Positions 1-8,175 of a DNA stretch of 64,000 nt are shown in pieces (positions within the stretch are counted from its first letter, which is position 1; the number at the start of each line of letters is the position of its first letter). The notes below the pieces were generated by a model. The model was not told where the DNA came from. It was given only the letters and a program-made list of their open reading frames with translations, and searched no databases. The stretch lies in NCBI RefSeq assembly GCF_014174375.1, contig NZ_JABEQE010000001.1:124001-188000 (forward strand), written 5' to 3'. Made by a program: the position numbers and the translations under genes. The stretch is from Gluconacetobacter asukensis (GTDB lineage: Bacteria; Pseudomonadota; Alphaproteobacteria; Acetobacterales; Acetobacteraceae).

Positions 1-193
1 CCTCAGGCCGAAGGGCCAGCACGCGCAATTCGGCCTGCAGATCCTCGATCTGCAACGCCAGGGCATCCAGCCGCCCCTTCACGCCGAACACCGCGAACGG
101 CACCAGCATCCAGAGGAAGATGAACAACATCCCCAAGATCAGCAGCACAAGCTGCAGCCACCAGGGCATCCAGTCGGAAAATGGAAACGGCAT
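1..193 (-). CDS. Small membrane-anchored coiled-coil-like protein (3' end beyond window)
   Basis: Only the first 64 codons are visible; the gene runs off the left edge. From an ATG at 193 on the minus strand the protein starts MPFPFSDWMPWW, followed by one strongly hydrophobic segment (about residues 13-36) and then an amphipathic stretch rich in Leu, Glu and Asp (about residues 40-64) that looks like the start of a coiled coil. This suggests an inner-membrane anchored protein with a cytoplasmic or periplasmic helical tail. No strong Shine-Dalgarno sequence is visible. A different minus-strand frame is also open here but encodes low-complexity sequence, so I prefer this one. Function is not recognised. 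Confidence 0.55.
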   Translation of the reverse strand, partial: MPFPFSDWMPWWLQLVLLILGMLFIFLWMLVPFAVFGVKGRLDALALQIEDLQAELRVLALRPE

Positions 194-278
194 CTGCGCA
201 CGACCACGGAAAAAACGAACCCCGCCGCGCATGTGACCAGATCAGCCACCACCAGCGCAAGGATCGCGTGAACGCCTA

Positions 279-443
279 GAGACTGCTTCAACAGCCCTGC
301 TGGCGGCTGCCTGACGGCGCTTTTCTGCGCTTCGGTGCTCACGGCCCATAAGGCCGCTCCGCTCCGATGCTCAAAAACCACCGCCAGACGCGCGGCTGAC
401 GCCGCGCTTCCACTCACCATCAGGGCTTTTGAAGCAATCTCTC
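279..443 (+). repeat. Dispersed palindromic element, copy 1
   Basis: Member of a family found eight times in this window. The ends are inverted copies of each other: TGCTTCAA-x-AGCCCTG-x-TGG on the left is matched by its complement at 421-443. The core holds the family motifs CTGCGCTTCGGTGCTCACGG and AAGGCCGCTCCGCTCCGATG. Its core is diverged relative to the others (for example GGCTGCCTGACGG replaces GGCGATCCGACGC). It lies between gapR and the start of the left-edge gene, with no plus-strand gene upstream of it. Confidence 0.8.
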
Positions 444-473
444 AATACCCGAGACAAACATCCCTTGAAACGT

Positions 474-640
474 AAAGTCTGCCTTGAAAGCTGGCCTGCT
501 GAGCGAGAGCGCCGCGCAGCGGCGCGCCCGGCGTGTATTTTCGAGCATCGGAGCGGAGCGGCCTTAAGGGCCGTGAGCACCGAAGCGCAGAAAATGCGCG
601 TCGGATCGCCAGCAGGGCGGCTTTCAAGGCAGACTTTTTT
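474..640 (-). repeat. Dispersed palindromic element, copy 2, at the gapR stop codon
   Basis: Same family, in the direction of gapR transcription and starting at the gapR stop codon. The outer stem is AAAGTCTGCCTTGAAAGC at 474-491, exactly complementary to 622-639. This stem sequence is not shared by the other copies. With the A-run and T-run at its ends it could act as a transcription terminator for gapR. Confidence 0.8.
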
Positions 641-915
641 TACATGCCGAGGGCGCGGCGATAGATATCGAGCAGCGTCTCCTGCTCTTCCACCTCGGCC
701 GGCTCCTGCTTGCGCAGGCGGATGATCTGGCGGATGACCTTCACGTCGAAGCCGGCCGATTTCGCCTCGGTGAAAATGTCCTTGATGTCGCCGGCCAGGG
801 CCTTGCGCTCTTCTTCCAGGCGCTCGACACGCTCGATAATGCTGCGCAGCCGGTCCGCCGCAATCCCGCCGACCGCCGCCGCCTTGTCGTCATCACCGAA
901 ATTTTCCGCGTCCAT
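640..915 (-). CDS. gapR: GapR-like nucleoid-associated protein (DUF2312)
   Basis: A 91-residue protein of the DUF2312 family. GapR is known in Caulobacter as an AT-rich/overtwisted-DNA binding protein that sits ahead of the replication fork and supports chromosome replication and division. Visible hallmarks are the long charged helix around residues 17-45 (RLRSIIERVERLEEERKAL) followed by DIKDIFTEAKSAGFDVKVIR and the C-terminal basic helix. I chose the ATG at 915 because GGAGG lies 11 bases upstream; an in-frame ATG at 936 would add seven residues with no better site. Its stop codon is the first base pair block of a palindromic element. It is transcribed away from zwf. Confidence 0.88.
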   Translation of the reverse strand: MDAENFGDDDKAAAVGGIAADRLRSIIERVERLEEERKALAGDIKDIFTEAKSAGFDVKVIRQIIRLRKQEPAEVEEQETLLDIYRRALGM

Positions 916-1042
916 GGAACGGCCTGCCTCCAGCATGGGAATGGAATCTGGCCCCTCCGATCCGCCCCGGATCGAGGATCGGGCCGCAACCGGTCAGGGA
1001 ACGGGGGGCTTATCGTGACGGTGGCGGCCGGTCAATGGCAAC

Positions 1043-1048
1043 TTGACA
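1043..1048 (+). promoter_or_regulatory. Candidate -35 box upstream of zwf
   Basis: A perfect TTGACA lies in the 258-base divergent gap between gapR and zwf, about 125 bases before the zwf start. No convincing -10 box follows at 16-18 bases, so this is only a candidate promoter. The rest of the gap shows nothing recognisable. Confidence 0.2.
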
Positions 1049-1173
1049 GGGTGCGGGGCCTCGGCCCAAACCCGTGCAGGCAGGTCATCCCCCCTATGAC
1101 AACGGTGCCGGTCTCGACAAAGGCCATGGGCGCCCCCCTAACGCTCCGACCCGATGCAAGGAGGCCTTATTCG

Positions 1174-2652
1174 ATGCCCCAGCTCCCTCCCGTTGATGTT
1201 TTCGACTATATCGTCTTCGGCGCCACCGGCGACCTGACGATGCGCAAGCTGCTGCCGGCGCTGTATTATCGCTACCGCGACGGGCAGATCCCCGATCAGT
1301 CCCGGATCATCGGCACCGCACGCTCCTCCCTCTCGCGCGCCGACTATCAGGAGCGTGCCGAAAAGGCCCTGACCGAGTTCGTCAAGCCGGCGGACCTCGA
1401 CGATGCCACCGTGCGCCGTTTCCTGGACCTGCTGCATTATGTCAGCCTGAACGGCGCCGAAGCCAACAGCACCTGGCCCGCGCTGAAGGACCTGCTGGAA
1501 CAGGCGCCCAAGGACCGTATCCGCGTCTACTACCTGGCCACCGCCCCCGGCCTGTACGGCCAGATCTGCGAGAATCTCAGCACCCAGGGGCTGGTGACCG
1601 AGCAGTCGCGCGTCGTGCTGGAAAAGCCGATCGGCACCGACCTGCAAAGCGCCGACGCGATCAACGACCATGTCGGCCGGCATTTCCCCGAGAACCACAT
1701 CTTCCGCATCGACCATTACCTGGGCAAGGAAACGGTCCAGAACCTGATCGCGCTGCGCTTCGCCAACCCGGTGTTCGAGCGGCTGTGGTCCAGCGACGCG
1801 ATCGACTATGTCCAGATCACGGCGGCCGAGACGGTGGGCGTGGAAAGCCGCGGTCCGTACTACGACAAGTCCGGCGCGCTGCGCGACATGATCCAGAACC
1901 ACCTGCTGCAGGTGCTGTGCCTGGTGGCGATGGACCCGCCCGGCTCGCTGGAAGCCGACAGCCTGCGCAACGAGAAGCTGAAGGTGCTGCGCGCCCTGCG
2001 CCCCATCGCACCCGACGACGTGGCGGCCTTTACGGTGCGCGGCCAGTACGCGCGCGGCCGCAGCGGCGACAACACTCTGCCCAGCTACCTGGAAGATCTG
2101 GGCGAGGACGCCACCAGCAGCACCGAAACCTACGTCGCCATCCGGGCCGAGATCCATTCCTGGCGCTGGGGCAACGTGCCGTTCTACCTGCGCTCGGGCA
2201 AGCGCCTGGCCGAGAAGTGCAGCGAGATCGTCATCCAGTTCAAGGCCGCCCCCTGGTCGATCTTCCCCGGCACCCCGCGCGCCAACCGGCTGGTGATCCG
2301 CATCCAGCCCGACGAGGGCGTCACCCTGTCGGTCTCGACCAAGGACCCGACGCCCACCGACAGCCTGACCCTGCGCCAGGCCGACATCAACATCGCCTTC
2401 GAGAAGGCCTTCGGCACCCGCTACCCCGACGCCTACGAACGCCTGCTGCTCGACGTGGTGCGCGGCGACCCGATCCTGTTCATCCGCCGCGACGAGGTCG
2501 AGGCCGCATGGCGCTGGGTCGACCCGATCCTGCGCGGCTGGGCCGAGAACAAGGCCCCCCTCCAGACCTATCCGGCCGGAAGCTGGGGCCCCGAAGCCGC
2601 CCGCGCCCTGCTGGCCGAGGACGGCCATGCGTGGCATGAGGACATGACATGA
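1174..2652 (+). CDS. zwf: Glucose-6-phosphate 1-dehydrogenase
   Basis: Oxidises glucose 6-phosphate to 6-phosphogluconolactone with NAD(P)+, the entry to the oxidative pentose phosphate pathway, the main sugar route in acetic acid bacteria. The protein is 492 residues, the usual length. It shows the N-terminal Rossmann motif GATGDL (residues 16-21), EKPIGTD (150-156) and the active-site signature RIDHYLGKE (178-186). The start is the ATG at 1174 because AAGGAGG precedes it by nine bases; the frame is open further upstream but without a ribosome site. The stop overlaps the next gene by four bases (ATGA), so the two are probably co-translated. Confidence 0.97.
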   Translation: MPQLPPVDVFDYIVFGATGDLTMRKLLPALYYRYRDGQIPDQSRIIGTARSSLSRADYQERAEKALTEFVKPADLDDATVRRFLDLLHYVSLNGAEANSTWPALKDLLEQAPKDRIRVYYLATAPGLYGQICENLSTQGLVTEQSRVVLEKPIGTDLQSADAINDHVGRHFPENHIFRIDHYLGKETVQNLIALRFANPVFERLWSSDAIDYVQITAAETVGVESRGPYYDKSGALRDMIQNHLLQVLCLVAMDPPGSLEADSLRNEKLKVLRALRPIAPDDVAAFTVRGQYARGRSGDNTLPSYLEDLGEDATSSTETYVAIRAEIHSWRWGNVPFYLRSGKRLAEKCSEIVIQFKAAPWSIFPGTPRANRLVIRIQPDEGVTLSVSTKDPTPTDSLTLRQADINIAFEKAFGTRYPDAYERLLLDVVRGDPILFIRRDEVEAAWRWVDPILRGWAENKAPLQTYPAGSWGPEAARALLAEDGHAWHEDMT

Positions 2653-3107
2653 AGTCACCCGCCGGCATGGCAGCCACACCGTCCGGAACGCCACGCCGCC
2701 CCCGGCGGACGATGCGCCAGCGCATCGTCCGCCGGGTGGTGATGGTGGTGCCGCTGGTGCTGCTGGCGACGGTCGCCGCCCGCATGGGCTGGCTGGACCA
2801 GGCGGCGGACCAGATCACCTTCCGCCACGCGAACTGGTTCGACGACACCGCCCTGGTCGAGCATTTCCGGACGGTGGTGACGCATGACGGCATGACCGAC
2901 ACCCCCGGCCGCTGCCTGCTGTTCATCGTCAACGGCAACGACCCGCCGGATGCCGCCCGCTTCGACGTGATGGAAAAACATTCCGGCTCCTGCCCCGGCG
3001 ACAGCAAGACATTGCCCAAGCTGTTCACGCTCAAGGTCAACCGCATCGACCAGACAGTGCAGACCGACTGGGGCTCGCCCAACACCTTCCACCCCATGCC
3101 CCACTAA
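2649..3107 (+). CDS. Hypothetical membrane-anchored protein coupled to zwf
   Basis: A 152-residue protein with a basic N-terminus (residues 1-29, many Arg) and one hydrophobic segment (about 30-45), so it is probably anchored in the inner membrane with a periplasmic domain of about 105 residues. The domain contains [19 protein letters not shown] and two cysteines (in GRCLLF and GSCPGD) that could pair. The start overlaps the zwf stop by four bases. I do not recognise the family; nothing in it suggests 6-phosphogluconolactonase. A palindromic element starts two bases after its stop codon. Confidence 0.7.
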   Translation: MKSPAGMAATPSGTPRRPRRTMRQRIVRRVVMVVPLVLLATVAARMGWLDQAADQITFRHANWFDDTALVEHFRTVVTHDGMTDTPGRCLLFIVNGNDPPDAARFDVMEKHSGSCPGDSKTLPKLFTLKVNRIDQTVQTDWGSPNTFHPMPH

Positions 3108-3108
3108 A

Positions 3109-3264
3109 CCTGCTGGGGAATGCGCGCTGGCGGCGGTCCGACGCGCGTTTCCTGCGCTCCGATGCTCACGGCCATCAAGGCCGCTCTGCTTCGGTGCTCG
3201 GAAACACACGACGGCCGTGCCGCTGCGCGGCACTCTCGCTCACCTGCCCACATTTCCCGGCAGG
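3109..3264 (+). repeat. Dispersed palindromic element, copy 3
   Basis: Same family, starting two bases after the stop codon at 3105-3107 and in that gene's direction. The outer stem is CCTGCTGGGGAATG at 3109-3122, matched with small differences by CATTTCCCGGCAGG at 3251-3264. The core holds GACGCGCGTTTCCTGCGC and, near the right side, the small hairpin GTGCCGCTGCGCGGCAC. It occupies the gap before petA. Confidence 0.85.
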
Positions 3265-3301
3265 CTCTCACGTTCCAAATGCCCGAGACCCGGCAGAGCG
3301 C

Positions 3302-3964
3302 ATGACAACGACCGGCCCAACCGAAACCGACAGCCCCGCGACCGATACCCCGCCCACCGGCAACCGGCGCGATTTCCTGACCCTGCTGACGCTGGCGGCC
3401 GGTGGTGCGGGGGTGGCGGCCTTCTCCTGGCCGTTCCTGGACAGCCTGCGCCCCGGCGATGCGGGCTCGGCCCGGCCGCCGATCGATGTCGACGTATCGA
3501 AACTGCCCCCGGGCCAGCAGATCACCGTGGTCTGGCACGGCAGCCCGGTCTTCATCACCCATCGCACACCCCAGGCGCTGGAGCGGCTGCAACAGGCGTC
3601 GCTGGCGGCCCGTCTGCGCGACCCGTCCTCGGGCGCGCTGCAGCAGCCCCCCTATGCCGCCAACTGGCACCGCTCGATCGTGCCCGCCTATGGGGTGGTG
3701 GTCGGGATCTGCACCCATCTGGGCTGCGTGCCCACTTATTCCCCGGCGCCAGACCCCACCACGCCGGTCGCCAACTGGCCGGGCGGCTATGCCTGCCCCT
3801 GCCACGGCTCCAAGTTCGATCTCGCCGGCCGGGTCTTCATCGGCGCACCGGCCCCCTACAACCTGCCGGTCCCCCCCTACGCCATGCCCACCCCGACCAC
3901 GATCCGCATCGGCGAAAACCCGCCGGGCGTGGATTTCGACTTCTCGTCTATCCAGCAGATCTGA
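3302..3964 (+). CDS. petA: Ubiquinol-cytochrome c reductase Rieske iron-sulfur subunit
   Basis: The 220-residue protein has a twin-arginine motif and membrane segment near the N-terminus ([14 protein letters not shown], about residues 21-40) and the two cluster-binding boxes of bc1-type Rieske proteins, CTHLGC and CPCHGS, then GPAP-like [10 protein letters not shown]. It would carry electrons from ubiquinol to cytochrome c1 in the bc1 complex on the periplasmic side. I chose the ATG at 3302; upstream in-frame sequence is repeat-derived. No cytochrome b or c1 gene follows: the next gene is convergent and overlaps by 17 bases. petB and petC must be elsewhere, if present. Confidence 0.93.
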   Translation: MTTTGPTETDSPATDTPPTGNRRDFLTLLTLAAGGAGVAAFSWPFLDSLRPGDAGSARPPIDVDVSKLPPGQQITVVWHGSPVFITHRTPQALERLQQASLAARLRDPSSGALQQPPYAANWHRSIVPAYGVVVGICTHLGCVPTYSPAPDPTTPVANWPGGYACPCHGSKFDLAGRVFIGAPAPYNLPVPPYAMPTPTTIRIGENPPGVDFDFSSIQQI

Positions 3965-4934
3965 CCGCCCGACCGGCCGCCCCGGCAAAGGCCGCGCGCA
4001 GCCGCCGCCCGCCAAAGCGGATCGCCGCCTTCCCCCACGGCATGAACGAATACATGTTCAGATAGCCATGGATGGTCCCGGGAAAGCAGCGGATTTCCGC
4101 CTGCCCCCCAGCCTCCCGCAGCACCTCGGCATAGCCCGTGGCCTCGTCATACAGCGGGTCGAACTGCGCAGGCACGATCACCGCCGGCGGCAGCCCGGCC
4201 AGCGAATCGGCAAAGATCGGCGCCAGCAGCGGATGGCTCAGGTCCTCGGGCGTGCGGGCATATTGCTGGCCGTACCACTCCATCAGCCGGGCCGTCAGCA
4301 TATAGCCCTCGGCATAGCGATGCCGCGACGGCACATCCCGCGCGCCATACAATGACGGGTAATAGAGCAACTGCATCGCCAGCTCCGGCCCGCCCCGGTC
4401 CCGCGCCAGCAGCGACAGTACCGCCGCCAGGTTGCCGCCCGCGCTATCGCCCGCCACGGCAAGCGGCCCACCCCAGCGCCAGGCCTCGCCCGCCAGCCAG
4501 TCCAGCGCCGCCAGGCAATCTTCGACCGCGGCGGGAAAGCGATGTTCCGGCGCCAGACGATAATCGTAGGACAGCACCGCCGCCCCCGATTCCCGCGCCA
4601 GCCGGCAGCAGATCCCATGATGCGAATTCAGCCCGCAATGCACGAACCCGCCTCCATGCAGGAACAGCACCGCGCCCCACACCCGGCCATGGGGCACATA
4701 CAGCCGCGCCGGCCGCAACTCCTCCGCCCCCGGCACCCGTAGCGCCAGAACCCGCCGCAAGGGCAGGCCGGACAGCACCTGCGGAAAACAGGGCTGGTCC
4801 AGTGCGCGACGCAACGTATCGAGCGTACGCGGCCGCCCCGCCGCCCGCCCGCTCCGTCCGCGACCGGCCAGATGCCGCATCAGCAGGCGCGCCATCACCC
4901 CGGGCTGCTCCCGTCGTGCCACCGACTGATCCAT
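3948..4934 (-). CDS. Alpha/beta hydrolase, hormone-sensitive-lipase type
   Basis: A 328-residue cytoplasmic hydrolase of the HSL/family IV esterase type. It shows the oxyanion motif HGGGF (about residues 92-96), the nucleophile elbow GDSAGG, DPLYDE as the likely acid, and GTIHGY with the catalytic histidine. It probably hydrolyses short-chain esters or lactones; the substrate cannot be read from the sequence. It converges with petA and the 3' ends overlap. The last 30 residues are Ala/Gly/Arg rich. Confidence 0.85.
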   Translation of the reverse strand: MDQSVARREQPGVMARLLMRHLAGRGRSGRAAGRPRTLDTLRRALDQPCFPQVLSGLPLRRVLALRVPGAEELRPARLYVPHGRVWGAVLFLHGGGFVHCGLNSHHGICCRLARESGAAVLSYDYRLAPEHRFPAAVEDCLAALDWLAGEAWRWGGPLAVAGDSAGGNLAAVLSLLARDRGGPELAMQLLYYPSLYGARDVPSRHRYAEGYMLTARLMEWYGQQYARTPEDLSHPLLAPIFADSLAGLPPAVIVPAQFDPLYDEATGYAEVLREAGGQAEIRCFPGTIHGYLNMYSFMPWGKAAIRFGGRRLRAAFAGAAGRAVRSAG

Positions 4935-4986
4935 GCGCCATCTCTCCCGCCCACTCTCTATATATTTTTGATGCGGCGCATTCCCC

Positions 4987-4992
4987 CTTGAC
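4987..4992 (+). promoter_or_regulatory. Candidate -35 box of rnpB
   Basis: TTGACG lies 31 bases before the 5' end of RNase P RNA, with a poor -10 (CAGTTT) at 17-base spacing. Position fits a start near the mature 5' end; sequence support is weak. Confidence 0.3.
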
Positions 4993-5022
4993 GCAACCCG
5001 GGGTGGCGGTCAGTTTCCGCCA

Positions 5023-5433
<411 letters not shown>

Positions 5434-5506
5434 CTCGTTTCCCTCTTGTATCCATCGCCGCACCCGCCGGGCCGCCCATCGGCGCGGCAGTCATGCGAAC
5501 AATATC

Positions 5507-5539
5507 TGTTCTCGTTTTGATCTCATCAAAACTAGAACA
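5507..5539. promoter_or_regulatory. 33-base near-perfect palindrome, possible operator
   Basis: TGTTCT-c-GTTTTGAT (5507-5521) is followed by three bases and then ATCAAAAC-t-AGAACA (5525-5539): 14 of 15 arm positions are complementary. Each arm holds GTTC-N7-GAT, close to but not equal to the alphaproteobacterial LexA box GTTC-N7-GTTC. An adjacent GAAC-N7-GTTC at 5497-5511 overlaps the left arm. It could be an operator or a hairpin; the stem is not GC-rich and no T-run follows, so a terminator is less likely. Confidence 0.5.
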
Positions 5540-5675
5540 TAACATAAACATCCGTCATCCAGCCTCATTGCTCTCCCGAGCTGGGACGAAGACTGGCCGC
5601 CCGCAATGCCACGACTGCACGAATTCTCGAAAAACAGCGGTTTTCCGCCAGAATTTCCGCGCGTTTAATTTGACG

Positions 5676-5710
5676 TCCCATAAAATCCCATGATATCCCA
5701 TGCAGACCCA
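5676..5710 (-). promoter_or_regulatory. MraZ box: four TGGG repeats with 10-base period
   Basis: On the minus strand TGGGT, TGGGA, TGGGA and TGGGA occur at 5706-5710, 5696-5700, 5686-5690 and 5676-5680. The known E. coli MraZ operator is a set of TGGGN direct repeats spaced by five bases, that is with a 10-base period, upstream of mraZ. The match in sequence, spacing and position supports autoregulation of the dcw operon by MraZ. Confidence 0.85.
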
Positions 5711-5780
5711 GCATGGCACCATCCGGCGCCCGGCCACGCCTGCGTTCAGAACCATTCCACCCAAGGGAGCATCGCATAGC

Positions 5781-6257
5781 GTGAGTGTGTTCCTTGGCAC
5801 CCACCAGAACCGTCTCGACGCCAAGGGCCGCGTCTCGATCCCGGCCGCCTTCCGCACCGCCCTGCGCACGCACGCCACCCCCGGCGAATCGCTGGTGATC
5901 CTGCGCCCCTCGCACCTGCACCCCTGCATCGAAGCCTGGCCGCCCGCCGCGTTCGCAGCCCTGAGCCAGCCGCTGGACCGCATGGACATCTTCTCCGACG
6001 ACCATGACGACCTGGCCGCCGCCCTCTACGCCGACGCCTATCCCATCGACGCGGACCGCGAGGGCCGGATCATCCTGCCCGACCCGCTGAAGGAGCATGC
6101 CGGCCTGACGGAAACGGTGGCCTTCATGGGCGTGGGCAAGATCTTCCAGATCTGGGAACCCGCCGCCGCCGAACGCCGCCGCGCGGAAGCCCGGACCCGT
6201 TCGCGCGCCCTGTCCGGCGCCCGCCCCGCCGCCCCGCGCCCGGAAGCCGACGCATGA
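5781..6257 (+). CDS. mraZ: Transcriptional regulator MraZ
   Basis: First gene of the dcw cluster, an AbrB-fold DNA-binding protein that represses its own operon. From the GTG at 5781 it reads [20 protein letters not shown], the first SpoVT/AbrB repeat ([13 protein letters not shown]), with the second repeat around [19 protein letters not shown]. It is 158 residues, slightly long because of an Ala/Arg/Pro-rich tail. The GTG start is supported by AAGGGAG about 11 bases upstream and by the conserved family N-terminus; an in-frame ATG at 5700 lies inside the operator. The stop overlaps rsmH by four bases. Confidence 0.95.
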   Translation: MSVFLGTHQNRLDAKGRVSIPAAFRTALRTHATPGESLVILRPSHLHPCIEAWPPAAFAALSQPLDRMDIFSDDHDDLAAALYADAYPIDADREGRIILPDPLKEHAGLTETVAFMGVGKIFQIWEPAAAERRRAEARTRSRALSGARPAAPRPEADA

Positions 6258-7285
6258 ACGCCATGACCACTCCGCCCCTCAGCACCACGCCGCCGCCCGG
6301 CCATGTCCCCGTCATGCTGGCCGAAGTGCTGCAGATGCTGGCCCCCAGGGACGGCGCGACCTATCTCGACGGCACGTTCGGCGGCGGCGGCTATGCCCGC
6401 GCCATCCTGGCCGCCGCCCGCTGCACCCTGTGGGCCATCGACCGCGATCCCGCCGCCATCCGCCGCGGCGAGGCCCTGCAGGCCGAACTGCGCGCCGCCG
6501 AAGGCACCGGCAGCAGCCGCCTGCACATGGTCGAAGGCGGATTCGGCGACATGCGCGCCCTGCTCGAAGAGCGCGGCGCCCCGGCACTGGACGGCGTGGT
6601 GCTGGATCTCGGCGTCTCGTCCTTCCAGATCGACGAAGGCGCGCGCGGCTTCTCGTTCCGCCATGACGGGCCGCTGGACATGCGCATGGGCGATACCGGC
6701 CCGACGGCGGCGGATATCGTGAATCGGACCGACGAATCCGACCTCGCCGACATTCTCTATCAATATGGCGAGGAACGGCTCTCCCGCCGCGTGGCGCGCG
6801 CCATCGTCGCCGCCCGCGCCCAGGAACCGATCCTGACCACCTTCCGCCTGGCCGAGATCATCCGCTCGGTCGTGCCCGGCGACCGCTCGGGCATCGACCC
6901 CGCCACCCGGTCGTTCCAGGGCCTGCGCATCCACGTCAATGACGAGCTGGGGCAGATCCGCTCGGGGCTGGAGCAGGCGCTGGAGATGCTGGCCCCCGGC
7001 GGCCGGCTGGTCGTCGTGTCCTTCCATTCGCTGGAGGACCGGCTGGTCAAGCAGGCCATGCACCGCGCGGCCGGCCGCCTGCCCGGCCCGTCGCGCCACG
7101 ACCCCCGCTCGATCCAGGCCCGGGACGAAGCCCCGGCCTTCCGGCTGCTGACCGGCCGCACGCTGCGCCCCGGCGACGCCGAATGCCGCGCCAATCCCCG
7201 CGCCCGCAGCGCCCGCCTGCGCGCGATCGAACGCCTCCCCGTCGCGGACACATCAGACACCAGCCCCACGGAGCGCCGCCCATGA
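6254..7285 (+). CDS. rsmH: 16S rRNA (cytosine1402-N4)-methyltransferase
   Basis: SAM-dependent methyltransferase (MraW/RsmH) that modifies C1402 in the decoding centre of 16S rRNA. The 343-residue protein has the family signatures [10 protein letters not shown] (17-26), the SAM motif [39 protein letters not shown] and [11 protein letters not shown]. Start and stop overlap mraZ and ftsL by four bases each. Confidence 0.97.
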   Translation: MNAMTTPPLSTTPPPGHVPVMLAEVLQMLAPRDGATYLDGTFGGGGYARAILAAARCTLWAIDRDPAAIRRGEALQAELRAAEGTGSSRLHMVEGGFGDMRALLEERGAPALDGVVLDLGVSSFQIDEGARGFSFRHDGPLDMRMGDTGPTAADIVNRTDESDLADILYQYGEERLSRRVARAIVAARAQEPILTTFRLAEIIRSVVPGDRSGIDPATRSFQGLRIHVNDELGQIRSGLEQALEMLAPGGRLVVVSFHSLEDRLVKQAMHRAAGRLPGPSRHDPRSIQARDEAPAFRLLTGRTLRPGDAECRANPRARSARLRAIERLPVADTSDTSPTERRP

Positions 7286-8157
7286 TGCGATCCTTCACCG
7301 TCCTCTGCGCCATGATGGCCGGCCTGTCCGGATTGTTCCTCTATTCCAAGAAGCACCAGACGACGCTCCTCGACCATCAGATCGCGCAGATCGTCGGCGA
7401 CACGCAGCATATCCGCGAGCAGACGGCGATGCTGCGTGCGGAATGGGCCCTGCTGAACCAGCCCGACCGCCTGGGCAGCCTGTCCGCGCGCTTCCTGCCC
7501 GACATGCACCCGATGGCCCCGGCCCAGTTCATCCAGATGGCCTCGCTGGCCGAGCGCCTGCCCGCGCCCGGATCGCGCCCGCTGGCGGCGGTCGATCCCC
7601 GCGCCCATCTCGATGACAGCCTGGCCTCCCACGCACCGGCCCCCGCCGACAGCCCCGCCGCGCCCCCCACCCCGATGGCGGCGGCGTCGGTCCCGCCGGC
7701 GCCGGCCCATGTCGCCCAGCCCCCGATGGTGGTCGCGGCGGCGGTGCAGCACCCGCTCGCGACGCACCACCTCTCCGTCGCCGATTCGACCCCGGCCGTG
7801 GCCCGCCCCGAGCGCCCGATCATGATGGCCCAGGCCGCGATCGAGCCGGTCGTGGCGCATGTGGCGGCCCCGAAGCCGCACCTCGCCCCGGTTTCGCCCG
7901 ATTTGACACATAATGCCGACCGTCATGCCGCTCTCTCCGTTGCCCGCGCCGCGCGCCCCGTGCTACCGCCAGCGGCCGCATCCACGCCGCGCTTCGCAGC
8001 CGCCAGGCCGGTCCGTCCGCTGCCGGTCGCGGTCGCGGCCTGGAGGCCGGCAGCGCCCCCCACGCCGTATGAGGAGGCAAGGGGATACGGCAGGGGCTCT
8101 TCTCTCGGCTTCTCCCGTTCCGGCGCGCTTCCGCCCCCCGTTCCAGTCAGCAACTGA
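7282..8157 (+). CDS. ftsL: FtsL-like cell division protein with long Ala/Pro tail
   Basis: Position between rsmH and ftsI, an N-terminal membrane segment (about residues 3-19) and a heptad-like region ([20 protein letters not shown] to about residue 60, including [11 protein letters not shown]) identify it as FtsL, a bitopic divisome protein. FtsL is usually about 90-130 residues. This one has 291: after about residue 100 it continues with an Ala/Pro/His-rich, probably disordered, periplasmic tail. The start is the ATG at 7282 overlapping the rsmH stop, with GGAG at 7270-7273. An 18-base gap separates it from ftsI, one of the few non-overlapping joints in the cluster. Confidence 0.8.
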   Translation: MMRSFTVLCAMMAGLSGLFLYSKKHQTTLLDHQIAQIVGDTQHIREQTAMLRAEWALLNQPDRLGSLSARFLPDMHPMAPAQFIQMASLAERLPAPGSRPLAAVDPRAHLDDSLASHAPAPADSPAAPPTPMAAASVPPAPAHVAQPPMVVAAAVQHPLATHHLSVADSTPAVARPERPIMMAQAAIEPVVAHVAAPKPHLAPVSPDLTHNADRHAALSVARAARPVLPPAAASTPRFAAARPVRPLPVAVAAWRPAAPPTPYEEARGYGRGSSLGFSRSGALPPPVPVSN

Positions 8158-8175
8158 CGACCCCCCACAGGTGAC

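Larger units (their letters stand above)
5434..5780. other. Regulatory gap between rnpB and mraZ
   Basis: A 347-base gap without a credible gene. It is more AT-rich than its surroundings and contains a 33-base palindrome, a four-copy MraZ box and a Shine-Dalgarno site (listed separately). It probably holds the promoter that drives the dcw cluster. Open frames in it have no supporting features. Confidence 0.6.

Noticed and set aside
3-260. Minus-strand 85-codon frame at the left edge
   Set aside because: It is out of frame with the hydrophobic-plus-coiled-coil protein starting at 193, which looks far more protein-like.
1138-2694. Long minus-strand open frame opposite zwf (about 518 codons)
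   Set aside because: It lies entirely antisense to a clear zwf gene, has no recognisable domain, and such frames are expected from the high GC content at third codon positions.
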